This document shows positions 46,084 to 57,295 of a stretch of 64,000 bases of DNA, piece after piece. Source of the stretch: Drosophila persimilis. Lineage: Eukaryota > Arthropoda > Insecta > Diptera > Drosophilidae. The notes below the pieces were generated by a model. It ran no database searches and was not told where the DNA came from. It saw nothing but the letters and a program-made list of their open reading frames with translations. The first letter of the stretch is position 1. Each line of letters opens with the position of its first letter. Both the position numbers and the translations under genes were made by a program. Location: NCBI RefSeq assembly GCF_003286085.1, contig NW_020825298.1, forward strand, positions 11,904,001-11,968,000, given 5' to 3'.

Positions 46084-48177
46084 ATGTTGTTTCGAAGATA
46101 TCTCCTGCCCGCTGCCGCCAAATTCATTCGTACTAAACACTACCAGCACATCGAGCTGCATCCAGAGATAAAGTATGCCCTGCGACATGACCAGCCAGTC
46201 GTGGCTTTGGAGTCGACGATCATAACACATGGAATGCCGATGCCAGAGAATGTTACAACGGCTCTGCAGGTGGAGGAACAGGTGCGCCAACACGGCGCTA
46301 TTCCCGCCACGATCGGCATCATTGATGGCTGCATCAAGGTGGGCCTGACCGGGGAGGAGCTGACGTCACTGGCCAAGAAGCCGCGGAATGAGGTGATCAA
46401 GTGCTCTCGCCGCGACCTGCCCTACGTCGTGGCTAGAGGACAAAGCGGCGGCACAACTGTAGCCGCCACGATGATTGTCGCTCATCGCGTGGGCATCAAG
46501 GTGTTTGCCACCGGCGGCATTGGCGGCGTTCATCGTGAGGGTCACGTCTCTATGGATGTCTCAGCGGACTTGACCGAACTGGGGCGCACTCCTGTGGCCG
46601 TGGTCTGCAGCGGTGTCAAGTCTATACTGGACATTCCGCGCACCCTCGAGTACCTGGAGACACAAGGCGTGTGTGTGGCCAGCTTCGACAGTCCAGGCGG
46701 CGTCTTTCCGGACTTTTACACCCGCGACAGTGGCTGCAAGGCTGCCTACAATCTGTCCACACCGCAGGAGGCCGCTGATCTGCTCCGCTCCTGGCGGGAG
46801 CTCAAACTCCAGTCGGGGGTGCTCATCGGAGTGCCCATTCCCGAGGAATTTGCGGCTGACAAGGCCAAGATGGAGGCTGCTATCAAGGCAGCTGGCGTTC
46901 AGGCCTTGGCCCAGGGCGTGACAGGCAAGGAGGTAACGCCCTTCCTGCTTTCGGCCATAGCAAACATCACCCAGGGCAGCAGTCTCCAGGCGAACATCGC
47001 TCTGATCAAGAACAACGCCAAGGTGGCGGCCCAGATTGCTGCAGCTTTGGCCGGGGCTCCAGCCACGAGGCAGAGTGAGGACAATGGAGAAAGCCCAAAA
47101 AAACCCCTCGTTGTGGGCGCCTCCATCCTGGACCTCTCCTTCACGGTGGACGATCAGAAGCGGGATATGCAACTGGATGGAGCCACCTACTCAGCGGTGG
47201 CCAAGCAGGCGGCTGGAGGCGTCGGACGCAACATAGCCGAGGGCATATACAAGCTCTACGGCGATGTGAATCTGATATCTGCCGTGGGAAAGGACCAGAT
47301 GGGCGAGACTCTGCTCCAACTGATGCCCAAGGCCCTGCAGCGGAGCATGATCCAGGACGAGAGCCAGGCCACCTCCCTCTGCTCCCTGATCTTCGACAAG
47401 TTTGGCGACTGCAAACTGATTCTGGGCAACATGGAGATCCACCAGTGCTCCATCACGCCAGAAACACTTCGGGCGCACCGGCATCTCTTCCGCGACGCCC
47501 CGCTGGTCATCATGGACAGCAACATTTCGGAGCAAGCAATGGAGTGCACCCTGCAGCAGGCGCAACGCTACCAGTTGCCGGTGTTCTTTGAGCCCACCGA
47601 CATGTTCATTGCCGGCAAGCCCTTCCACCTCCCACCTGACCTCACGCAGCACATTCGCCTGATCAAGCCCAATCTCCAGGAGCTGAAGACCATTGTGGAG
47701 GCAATCACTGGACAAACGGTCGACTGGCAGCCCAACACCAAGGTGGAGCGTGTCCAGCTGCTCCAGCAGACCAAGGACCTCCTGAAAAAGATTGAATCGT
47801 GTTTCAACTGCATCATTGCCACTTTGGGGGATCATGGCGTGCTGCTCAGCTTTCGTGCGGACGCCGCCAACGATGCGAGCTGCCTGCTCGATGCTACGAC
47901 GTCTGAGGTGCCACCACACACCACCCGTTTCTATGCCGCACCCATAGTGCCCAACATTGTGAATGTGTCAGGAGCTGGGGACAGCTTCTGTGCCGGCTTC
48001 ATTACTGCCCTGCTGCAGGGACGCATCCTGGACGAGTGCGTCGCCGCTGGCTTTGTGGCGGCCGAACGAGCCCTTCAATCCGAGTCGGCAGTGCCAGCGA
48101 CGTACTTTAGCAATGCGGTTGCCTTCGAGGATCGCTACAAGCAGACTCTGAAGACGCTGCAGCAGCAAAGCATTTAG
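46084..48177 (+). CDS. Bifunctional pseudouridine-5'-phosphate glycosidase / PfkB pseudouridine kinase (PsuG-PsuK fusion)
   Basis: Predicted to phosphorylate pseudouridine and then cleave pseudouridine 5'-phosphate to uracil and ribose 5-phosphate, removing C-nucleosides from RNA turnover. Single exon, 697 residues. Residues about 25-330 are PsuG: Ala-Leu-Glu-Ser-Thr-Ile-Ile-Thr-His-Gly, Gly-Gly-Ile-Gly-Gly-Val-His-Arg (about 143-150), Gly-Val-Lys-Ser-Ile-Leu-Asp and Phe-Asp-Ser-Pro-Gly-Gly. Residues about 341-690 are a PfkB sugar kinase: Gly-Gly-Val-Gly-Arg-Asn-Ile-Ala near the start, and the catalytic Gly-Ala-Gly-Asp (about 630) with its anion hole. The N-terminus is Arg/Lys-rich and amphipathic without acidic residues, suggesting mitochondrial import (inference). 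Bacteria usually encode the two activities as separate neighbours. Its 3' end overlaps Notchless. Confidence 0.9.
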   Translation: MLFRRYLLPAAAKFIRTKHYQHIELHPEIKYALRHDQPVVALESTIITHGMPMPENVTTALQVEEQVRQHGAIPATIGIIDGCIKVGLTGEELTSLAKKPRNEVIKCSRRDLPYVVARGQSGGTTVAATMIVAHRVGIKVFATGGIGGVHREGHVSMDVSADLTELGRTPVAVVCSGVKSILDIPRTLEYLETQGVCVASFDSPGGVFPDFYTRDSGCKAAYNLSTPQEAADLLRSWRELKLQSGVLIGVPIPEEFAADKAKMEAAIKAAGVQALAQGVTGKEVTPFLLSAIANITQGSSLQANIALIKNNAKVAAQIAAALAGAPATRQSEDNGESPKKPLVVGASILDLSFTVDDQKRDMQLDGATYSAVAKQAAGGVGRNIAEGIYKLYGDVNLISAVGKDQMGETLLQLMPKALQRSMIQDESQATSLCSLIFDKFGDCKLILGNMEIHQCSITPETLRAHRHLFRDAPLVIMDSNISEQAMECTLQQAQRYQLPVFFEPTDMFIAGKPFHLPPDLTQHIRLIKPNLQELKTIVEAITGQTVDWQPNTKVERVQLLQQTKDLLKKIESCFNCIIATLGDHGVLLSFRADAANDASCLLDATTSEVPPHTTRFYAAPIVPNIVNVSGAGDSFCAGFITALLQGRILDECVAAGFVAAERALQSESAVPATYFSNAVAFEDRYKQTLKTLQQQSI

Positions 48178-48259
48178 AGAGCGTTTACATAGCTTTTACT
48201 CAGGACCTTAGCTTTATTTTCCCCAAATAGTTTCTTAAAGTGTATAACAGACGATGAGG

Positions 48260-49914
48260 CTAATAGGCCCATCTGCAAGATACAATTAAAAAGAATTGTT
48301 AATGTTTATAATCCTCAAATTGGTTTGATTCTCAGACTTACAGTTTGATCACCTTGTCCTTGCCGCCAGATGCCACGCGAGAGCCATCGGGTGCCCAGTC
48401 CACGCCGAATACCTCGTCAGCATGTCCAGGCAGCTCCTGCGCCAGCTTTTTCGATTGCACGCTCCAAACTAAAATAAATAAAAGGTTAATTCCAAATCCA
48501 AAGCCACTCCAAGGGATGGCCTACCCTTCAGTGTGGAATCTCTGCTGCCGGAGCAAATCAGACGGGAGTCCGCTGACCAGGCAATCGTGTAGACGGCCTG
48601 CACATGACCGCGGAATGTGGCCATATACTGGCCATCTGAAGCACGCCACAGGCGCACCGACTTGTCGAAGGAGGCGGAGGCAATCAGCTTCACATCCGGC
48701 GAGTACTTTACATCATTGACCACATTCTGGTGGCCAGTCATGCGCTCCACGCACTTGTTTGTGTTGTTGCGCCACAGATAGAGGGTGTTGTCATCCGAGC
48801 AGGACACCAGGGACTCCACTTCATCGGGACACACAGCCTGGTAGCGTTGCAGGGCCGAGGCCTGGAGCTCTTCAGCTGTAAATGAAAAATGTCATAAAAA
48901 CTGAAGCAGAAACCAATCAAAAAGGATATCCTTACGGGTCATGCTCAGGTAGGACTTGGTGCGATCCTTGACCGGGTGGAAGGGTCCCGTGCGCAGCACG
49001 TAGTCTGTGCTCAGGGCAATGTTGTTCACCCAATGGGCATGGCCGGTGAATGTGCGGCACAAGATGCCGTCGGCAGCGCGCCACATCTTGATGGTGCGAT
49101 CCTTGGACGAGGTGTAGATGAGGCCAGCCCCTCCCCAGCGGACGGCAGTCACGGCATTCGTGTGTCCTGCAATGTTAAGCAGACAGGAGCCCAGTTTCAC
49201 ATCCCAGATGCGACAGTCGCCGTCGCTGCTGGCTGATGCGAGCTTCCGGCATTCGGGATTCTGATGGAATGGCTCCCAGCTTAGGCAATTGATGTGCTTC
49301 TTGTGGCCTGTGAGCGTGCGTCCAACCTGCTGGCCCGTCTCCGGGTCCCAGATGATGACTTTGCCCGCCTTGCAGGCACTGGCCAGTCGCTTGCCATCCG
49401 GCGCCCAGGCCACGCACAGAACCCACTGCTTGTGGCCCGTGCAGGTGAAATGCGGCGTCTCTGTAGTCAGATCCCACAGGCGGACTGTGGTGTCACCACT
49501 GCCGCTGGCCAGATGGGCCCCATTGGGACTGAAGTTGAGGGAGACCACCGCCTCGGCATGTCCGGGCATGGAGCTGGTGCATCTGGTGACTGGACGAACC
49601 TTGAACACGGCCTGTGGCTGGTAGACAATGTCGATCACGTTCTCTGTGTCCACTGAGCCCAGGTCAAGTGTGTCCTCGAGGCTCTTCTTGATCTCATCCT
49701 CGCCCACAAAGAACAGATAGGGTGTAGCCTCCTCGTTCTTCAGCAGCGCATTGCAGATGAGACCCAATTGTTGCGTGGTTATGCCCGCTGGCAGGTCTAT
49801 GGGCGGCCCTGCCTCCTCTCCTGTGTCGGATATCAGGCGTGCCTGTATCGTCTGTGGAGTGGCCTCCACTACCGCGTCCGTTTCCACGCCCATTTTTGGT
49901 TTTTTGGCAAACAT
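48260..49914 (-). CDS. Nle: Notchless, NLE-domain WD40 ribosome-biogenesis factor
   Basis: WD-repeat protein that in yeast (Rsa4) docks the Midasin ATPase on pre-60S particles; in flies it was found as a modifier of Notch signalling. Exons 48936-49914, 48525-48875, 48342-48468 and 48260-48272 give 489 residues, the family length. Residues about 20-85 are the NLE ubiquitin-like domain; the rest is eight WD40 blades with repeated Gly-His ... Trp-Asp/Leu-Trp motifs. The protein ends Lys-Leu-Trp-Ala-Tyr, the last four codons coming from a 13-bp terminal coding exon after a GTAAGT donor at 48341. A second Met lies at residue 8. Minus-strand AATAAA at 48213-48218. Confidence 0.96.
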
Positions 49915-50116
49915 TTTCCGCGTAAATTACGAATAACAACAATACAACACGTGCCGCGGCCTAGTGTGGAAAAACGTAAAAACGTGGAAAAATACTGCAA
50001 AAAATACTAAAACTATCGATTCATCGGCAAGTGCAGCCCCTCTGCATTGGAAAAATGTATCAGTCCATCTCTAACAAGAATTTTCATGTACGCGTCTTCA
50101 CAATTCGTTGATAAAA
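49915..50116. promoter_or_regulatory. Divergent Nle / Sf3b1 promoter with a DRE-like site
   Basis: A 202-bp spacer between two start codons. TATCGAT at 50014-50020 matches seven of the eight bases of the DREF site TATCGATA; CACGTG lies at 49949-49954. Confidence 0.55.
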
Positions 50117-53100
50117 ATGGAAAATATTCCGCGAACACATGAAGGTGAGCCAAATAAACCAACTAATTAGCTATCCTTCAGGTCGTAGCAGATCGGAACA
50201 CTGAAATCCTGCGTGCGGAGCCCCTAAAACGACCCAGACAAGTGCACCCGGTTTGGTTGGCCTGCTCTCCCCGCACGAAAATCAATTATTTCATCAACGT
50301 TTGTGACCCATTTCAGACATCGAGGCGCAAATCTCTGTTATCCAGGAGAAGAAGACGGAGCTGGCCAAGACCACAGCGGCAGCAGAGGGAGTGGGATTGT
50401 TGGACAGCGGCGGCTTCTTCGACACCGATTTGTACGATGAGGAGGCCGCTAAGGGCAAGGGCCGCTATGAGGGGTACAACACATCGATCGCGGCCAATGA
50501 CGAGGGCGATGAGGATGAGGACGATGGCTTCCCAGTGCCCCAGAAGCGCACCACATACACCGCCCCCATCTCGGTGCTGAAGGATGTCACCCAGGGCAAG
50601 GAGGATGTGGATCCGTTGGCGGACCGACGGCGTCCGACCATTGCTGATCGCGAGGACGAGTACAGGCAGAAGAGGCGTCGCATTATCATCTCGCCAGAGC
50701 GCGCCGATCCCTTTGCCGACGGCGGCAAGACCCCCGATGTGGGCTCCCGGACATACACAGACATCATGCGGGAGCAGATGCTCAAGGGCGAGGAGACCGA
50801 GTTGCGGCGCCGCATCATGGAGAAATCCAAGGACGGAACTCTGGTGAAATCTTCATCCGCATCAGCGTCATCTTCGAATGGCGACAGCTCCTCCAAAGAT
50901 AGCAGCTCCCGCAAGCGAGGCCGCTGGGATCAGACGGTCAGCGAAAGCTTCATACCAGCCAAAGTGGCGGCCACACCAAGCAGTGCAGCCACGCCGACCT
51001 GGGAAGATGTGAGTATACATCCTGAATCCCTTTAGAGCACTTTCTAATCTCTGTTTCCTGCAGAAAACACCCGGAGATCATCGATGGGATGAGACACCTG
51101 GCCATAAGGGCAGCGAGACGCCCGGAGCCACACCGGGACTGGGCACACGGATCTGGGATGCCACTCCGGCTCATGCCATGACACCGGGACATGAGACCCC
51201 TGGGCACGAGAAGTCGGCGCGACGCAACCGCTGGGACGAGACGCCAAAGACAGAGCGGGAGACTCCGGGTCACAGTGGCTGGGCCGAGACCCCCAAGCCA
51301 GATCGCACGGGCAGCGGGGCCGGCGGTGAGAGCATCTCCATCGAGTCCACTCCGGGGGCCTCCAAGCGTCGCTCCAGATGGGACGAGACCCCGTCGAATG
51401 CCACGCCCGCTATAACACCGACGAATGCCAGCGCCATGACACCGAATATGACGCCCAGCATGACGCCGCATGCCACTCCGGGCCATGCCACACCGATGCT
51501 CACACCTGGCGGCAGCACTCCCGTGGGAGTCAAAGCCATGGCCATGGCCACGCCCACACCTGGTGCGTTGGCGGCCATGACGCCCGAGCAGCTGCAGGCG
51601 TACCGCTGGGAGAAGGAGATCGACGAGCGGAACAGGCCGTACACCGACGAGGAGCTCGACCAGATGTTCCCGCCCGGCTACAAGATTCTGCCTCCACCCG
51701 CGGGTTATGTGCCGGTGCGAACGCCCGGGCGAAAACTGATGGCCACACCCACGCCCATCGCTGGCACGCCGGCGGGCTTCTTCATCCAGGTGGAGGACAA
51801 GAATGCCAAATTCATGGATAACCAGCCAAAGGGGCAGAATCTGCCCTTCATGAAGCCAGAGGATGCACAGTATTTTGACAAGCTGCTGGTGGACGTCAAC
51901 GAGGACTCACTGTCGCCCGAGGAGTTGAAGGAGCGCAAGATCATGAAACTGCTGCTGACTATCAAAAACGGATCGCCGCCCATGCGCAAGTCCGCCCTGC
52001 GTCAGATCACGGACAAGGCGCGGGAGTTCGGTGCGGGGCCGCTCTTCAATCAGATCTTGCCGCTGCTCATGTCCCCCACGCTGGAGGATCAGGAGCGTCA
52101 TTTGCTCGTGAAAGTGATTGATCGCGTGCTCTACAAGCTGGACGACTTGGTGCGTCCCTATGTACACAAGATCCTGGTCGTGATTGAACCCCTGCTGATC
52201 GACGAGGATCACTATGCCCGTATTGAGGGCCGAGAGATCATCTCCAATCTGGCCAAGGCCGCCGGCCTGGCAACCATGATCTCCACGATGCGTCCGGACA
52301 TTGACAATATCGACGAGTACGTGCGGAATACGACAGCTCGTGCCTTCGCGGTGGTGGCCTCGGCTCTGGGTATTCCCTCGCTGCTGCCCTTCTTGAAGGC
52401 TGTTTGCAAGTCCAAAAAGTCCTGGCAGGCCCGTCACACGGGCATCAAGATTGTCCAGCAGATTGCAATCCTCATGGGCTGCGCCATTCTGCCGCATCTG
52501 AAGGCTCTGGTGGAGATCATCGAGCACGGGCTGGTGGATGAGCAGCAGAAGGTGCGCACCATCACGGCTCTGGCCATTGCGGCTCTCGCAGAGGCTGCCA
52601 CGCCCTACGGCATTGAGTCGTTCGATTCGGTGCTGAAGCCCCTGTGGAAGGGCATCCGCACGCATCGCGGCAAGGGACTGGCCGCCTTCCTGAAGGCCAT
52701 TGGCTACCTGATTCCCCTGATGGACGCCGAATACGCCAACTACTACACGCGCGAGGTGATGCTGATCCTCATTCGAGAGTTCCAATCGCCCGACGAGGAG
52801 ATGAAGAAGATTGTCCTCAAAGTGGTGAAGCAGTGTTGCGCCACCGACGGCGTGGAGCCGCAGTACATCAAGGAGGAAATCCTGCCGCACTTCTTCAAGT
52901 TCTTCTGGAATCATCGCATGGCCCTGGACAGACGCAACTACCGCCAGCTAGTGGACACCACCGTCGAGATAGCCAACAAGGTGGGGGCCTCGGAGATCAT
53001 CAATCGAGTGGTGGACGACCTGAAGGACGAGAACGAGCAGTACCGCAAAATGGTGATGGAAACGGTGGAGAAGATCATGGGCAACCTGGGGGCAGCCGAC

Positions 53101-54366
53101 ATCGATTCCCGCCTCGAGGAGCAGCTCATCGACGGCATTCTGTACGCCTTCCAGGAGCAAACCACCGAGGATGTGGTCATGCTGAATGGCTTCGGCACCA
53201 TCGTCAATCAGTTGGGGAAGCGCGTGAAGCCATATCTGCCGCAGATTTGCGGCACCATCCTGTGGCGGCTGAACAACAAGTCCGCGAAGGTGCGACAGCA
53301 GGCGGCGGATCTCATCTCGAGGATCGCAGTCGTGATGAAGACCTGCCAGGAGGAGAAGCTGATGGGCCATCTCGGTGTCGTTCTCTACGAGTATCTGGGC
53401 GAGGAGTATCCCGAGGTGCTGGGCAGCATCCTGGGGGCCCTCAAGGCCATCGTGAATGTCATTGGCATGACCAAGATGACGCCGCCCATCAAAGATCTCT
53501 TGCCCCGCCTCACCCCCATCCTGAAGAACCGACACGAGAAAGTGCAGGAGAACTGCATCGACCTCGTGGGACGCATTGCCGATCGCGGACCCGAGTACGT
53601 TTCTGCCCGCGAATGGATGCGCATCTGTTTCGAGCTCCTGGAGCTGCTCAAGGCCCACAAGAAGGCCATCCGACGAGCCACAGTCAACACTTTCGGATAC
53701 ATTGCCAAGGCCATCGGCCCCCACGATGTCCTGGCCACGCTTCTGAACAATCTGAAGGTGCAGGAGCGCCAGAACCGGGTCTGCACCACCGTGGCCATTG
53801 CCATTGTGGCCGAGACCTGTCGCCCCTTCACTGTCCTGCCCGCTTTGATGAACGAGTACCGGGTGCCCGAGCTGAATGTACAGAACGGTGTGCTCAAGTC
53901 GCTGGCCTTCCTCTTCGAGTACATCGGGGAGATGGGCAAGGACTACATATACGCCGTCTGCCCCTTGCTGGAGGATGCCCTAATGGACCGCGATCTGGTG
54001 CATCGGCAGACGGCCTGCTCGGCCATCAAGCACATGTCCCTGGGAGTCTATGGCTTTGGCTGCGAGGACGCCCTCACGCATCTGTTGAACTATGTGTGGC
54101 CCAATATCTTCGAGACGTCACCGCATCTGGTGCAGGCTTTCATGGACTCCGTGGACGGACTGAGGGTCTCCCTGGGCTCCATCAAGATACTGCAGTACAC
54201 GCTCCAGGGGCTCTTCCATCCCGCCCGCAAGGTACGCGATGTCTACTGGAAGATCTACAATTCGCTGTACATCGGGGGGCAGGATGCTCTCATTGCGGGC
54301 TATCCGCGGATCACCAACGATCCTAAGAACCAGTACGAGCGATACGAAATGGACTATATGCTCTAA
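50117..54366 (+). CDS. Sf3b1: Splicing factor 3b subunit 1 (SF3B1/SAP155)
   Basis: U2 snRNP HEAT-repeat scaffold that clamps the branch-point helix. Exons 50117-50144, 50317-51008 and 51064-54366 give 1,340 residues. The N-terminus Thr-His-Glu-Asp-Ile-Glu-Ala-Gln-Ile matches the family. Residues about 190-440 are the disordered region of repeated Thr-Pro-Gly-His and Arg-Trp-Asp-Glu-Thr-Pro units, CDK-type phosphorylation sites and U2AF-ligand-type tryptophan motifs. From about residue 460 on comes the HEAT superhelix of some 20 repeats, nearly identical to human over long spans; the Gln-Gln-Lys-Val-Arg-Thr-Ile loop contains the lysine corresponding to the human cancer hotspot K700. The protein ends Arg-Tyr-Glu-Met-Asp-Tyr-Met-Leu. 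The 28-bp first exon sits in a compact divergent promoter. Confidence 0.98.
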
Positions 54367-54568
54367 GGGATCCCCGGGGAATCGGAATCAAGCACTAGCA
54401 CTAGGATTGGAAGACACACAAAATATATACACAAATTGTAAAAAACCGGGTTTTATTCTACCCATTCCCTTCTTTAGGGTCCTACTGTGGACTAATCTTT
54501 TGGCTTACGCAATAATACAAATGTGTGGATTACTTGGAGTAGTTGGAGTGGCTGCTCCTTGGTCTTGG

Positions 54569-55576
54569 CTATCGGTAGAGTATGGATCGGACCACCTCGA
54601 TGAGGCTCTGCAGTCCGAACATGTAATTCTCATCGGGTTGGCCATCCTCCGCAGGATAGACATGAGCAAAGTCAATCATGCGCACGCGTATCCACTCGGA
54701 GGGATCTTCGGAGCATTGATGATGTTGATGGTGGCCATTGAGCAGAGGCGAGGGCGGTGGCTGGGACTCGGAGCTGAGTCGGGCATAGTCGTAACAGATG
54801 AGCAGGGAGCTGGCGTAGAAGTGGAGCAGTCGCTGGCGCTTGAACCAGGCGAGGATCTCCTGCAGTTGTCGCAGCACTTCCCTGAGCAGGATCTCGGAAC
54901 CGGCGGCTCGTGTCTTCGAGTCGCTGGTGCTGGCATTGAAAAAGATGCCCATGGTCTGCCTGAAGCCAGCCACATTCAGGCTCTTGCCGTAATCCTTGCC
55001 GTGACGCAGCACCACAGTCTTGCCGGGCTCTTCCGCGGGGAGGTAGACCAGGAAACCGGGCAAGCAGAGGCCAAGCTTCTGCTTGCATATCACATACTTT
55101 TGCTCCTCCACCTGGCGCTTGTGCGGCGAGGACATGGGGTCCCACGTGCGGCGTCCCATCTTCACGTCCATGACACACGGCTGCTGCATGCCGCTCGTGA
55201 GGTCTTCCAGCCTGACAAATGTGTGCTCGCGCTGATTCACAACCAGTTTGAGATGGCCGTAAAACCGCGGGACGTGACGACTGAGGGCGGCAAGGTCATT
55301 ATCACCTGGCGCTTTCGCTTCGGCCATGGCTCCCGCCGCCGTCGACGCTACGGCCGCCGATGCCAATGACTCATAAAAGTTCAGTTCGCGCACCTCACAC
55401 TCGGGCTTTCCCAGCGGCTTTAGCACGCATCCCGCGACGGAGTCCTGCAGGAGGCCCACGGCGGCGGCATTGGTCGCCTCGAATGTGTGCCCGGCCACCT
55501 GTGTGGCAAACTGTCGGAATCCCACGGGCAGCGCTGGGCTGGGCAGGTGCACTGCTTTCTGATCGTTTCTGGCCAT
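54569..55576 (-). CDS. Ipk2: Inositol polyphosphate multikinase
   Basis: Phosphorylates inositol trisphosphate to higher inositol phosphates (IP3 to IP4/IP5). Single-exon ATG frame of 335 residues. The IPK signature PxxxDxKxG is present as Pro-Cys-Val-Met-Asp-Val-Lys-Met-Gly (about residue 145), followed by an Ala-Ser-Ser-Leu-Leu motif (about 270) and the metal-binding Ile-Asp-Phe-Ala-His (about 310). It lacks the long N-terminal regulatory region of IP3 3-kinases, fitting the small IPMK class. The frame is open 18 codons further upstream, but no earlier ATG with family support is seen. It is convergent with Sf3b1; a minus-strand AATAAA at 54452-54457 lies close to the Sf3b1 stop. Confidence 0.95.
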   Translation of the reverse strand: MARNDQKAVHLPSPALPVGFRQFATQVAGHTFEATNAAAVGLLQDSVAGCVLKPLGKPECEVRELNFYESLASAAVASTAAGAMAEAKAPGDNDLAALSRHVPRFYGHLKLVVNQREHTFVRLEDLTSGMQQPCVMDVKMGRRTWDPMSSPHKRQVEEQKYVICKQKLGLCLPGFLVYLPAEEPGKTVVLRHGKDYGKSLNVAGFRQTMGIFFNASTSDSKTRAAGSEILLREVLRQLQEILAWFKRQRLLHFYASSLLICYDYARLSSESQPPPSPLLNGHHQHHQCSEDPSEWIRVRMIDFAHVYPAEDGQPDENYMFGLQSLIEVVRSILYR

Positions 55577-56108
55577 GTTTTGTGAGGTGTCTGGTCGTCT
55601 GTCCAGGCGGTGGGTGGCAGACAGAAGCAACAGAGCAGCAAACAGAATGTTGAGAAATTTAGCGCAGAAAATGGTTGCGCGGTTAACGCTGAATCGGTGA
55701 TGGCGCTTTGGCTTGTTTTCAGTGAGATTTGGCTTTTGTCAGCAAGAAACTGCTTGCGTTACAAATGATGAATTAATAACCATCCAGATCCCAGGGGTTT
55801 ATATGCACAACTCCCACTAAATATTTATGCAACAGCTCCATTTGTTACATGAGGCGTAAATTGCATTAATTTTAAATAAATATCTAGCAATTTTTCAGCG
55901 TAATGCTGATTTTATGAATGCCAGCACTGTTGCACGATTGCAGTGTTGCCAAACAACCAAATAGCTAGGGTTGTAAAACTCACGCGTCTTCTAATTTGTT
56001 GCTGATGCTTTGGGAGTGGTTTTTGTTTGTCAATTATTCATCTTTATTTACCGCATTTGTTATCTGCTGCTGCTGTCCACTGAGACTGCGATTGAACAAC
56101 GACCCACG
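55577..56108. promoter_or_regulatory. Divergent intergenic region Ipk2 / cold
   Basis: About 530 bp, AT-rich in the middle. Imperfect words around GCAGTGTTGCCA near 55925-55955 are the only notable sequence. No gene seen. Confidence 0.5.
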
Positions 56109-56704
56109 ATGAAATCCTGGGAGATTGCTGTGCTAGCACTAGCTGCTGTTTATCTGTGCACGCAAGGTGGGTCTGAACCTGTATGCTAGAGATTTACGGG
56201 CCACACCTCAATAATACTTTATAATCTCCCCGATATCTAGTGAGTTTTGTGGCCGGCCTGGAGTGCTATGTGTGCTCCAACCAGACGGGCAATACGGAAA
56301 AGTGCCTCAACACGATCAAGACCTGCGAGCCCTTTGAGAATGTCTGTGGTACGGAGATCCGTTGGGGCAGCCAACCCTACTTCTCCGAAGGCGCTCTCAA
56401 GCAGTACTACGTGTCCAAGCGCTGCATGACCAAGGAGCAGTGCCAGTCCAAGCGGAAACGCTATATGCAGCTCTACTGCACCCACATCTGGTACGAGGAT
56501 TGGGCCTGCAACGAGTGTTGCCCAGGCGATCGCTGCAACTATTTTGTGATTGTGAGTGGCCCTTTCGGAAGGGGTTAAGTAGTACCTCCAACTTACCAAT
56601 CTTTCTTGCAGAGTGGTGCTCCTGCCGGACAACGCCAGGCCGTGGGTCTTACCCTGCTGATGACGCTGCTGGGTGTGGGCTCTTGGCTCATTCCACGCTC
56701 TTAG
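56109..56704 (+). CDS. cold: Coiled, Ly6/uPAR three-finger GPI-anchored protein
   Basis: Member of the fly Ly6 group needed for septate-junction assembly in epithelia. Exons 56109-56166, 56241-56551 and 56612-56704 give 153 residues. Signal peptide residues 1-25; mature part opens Gly-Leu-Glu-Cys-Tyr-Val-Cys, the Ly6 start. Twelve or so cysteines follow the three-finger spacing and end with Cys-Cys-x4-Cys-Asn. The C-terminus is a hydrophobic segment suited to GPI attachment, with small residues (Ser-Gly-Ala) before it. Gene name is by synteny with Sf3b1/Ipk2 and memory of the sequence class. 3' UTR to AATAAA at 57225-57230. Confidence 0.88.
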
Positions 56705-57295
56705 CCATACAGGGAATCTCTCTCAACCCACATTCCAATTGTTCCAACCTCCATACGTTAGAACTCCAGGTAGAACTGTAACCGTTTGCCGTCCATTTAT
56801 CTACTAGTTTGAAAAAGTGCCTTGACTCAACGGGGAATCGATTTCCCCATCGAATATTTTACACATTTCATACAAAAAACCTTTCGTTCTTATCGAGTTG
56901 CACTTGGTAGGAGTCGAAATACGTATAGATTTAATCAAGATAAACAAGAAAAGTGAGAATAAGCTCAAAGAACAGAGAAGTATTTTACAAAGTTCAAGAG
57001 GACCTAATCTTTAACACATCCCTTTCTAATTTCTACATTCGCACAATCCTCTTGTATTCTGAGGTGTTTTTTACGATTTCTGATACACTTTTTATTAGCC
57101 TATATCATATGTACACGAGACAGACACTAGAGTATTTTAAATAATCCATTCTTAGAACCCGAGAAAATGCCTTATTTTTAGAAGATAGCTATAAAAATCT
57201 GTTCCCCTTCGAATCTCCAACCGCAATAAAGACAGTTTGGCGTCTTTTTGGCGCTTTAATTAATATACGACTATTTCACATCTACAGCCCGTCAT
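56705..57295 (+). other. cold: cold 3' UTR, converging on Ptth
   Basis: AT-rich non-coding sequence with AATAAA at 57225-57230; it reaches to within about 60 bp of the Ptth stop codon on the other strand. Confidence 0.55.

Noticed and set aside
52644..54326. 560-codon plus-strand frame inside Sf3b1 and a long minus-strand frame
   Set aside because: Both are out-of-frame shadows of the highly conserved SF3B1 HEAT region.
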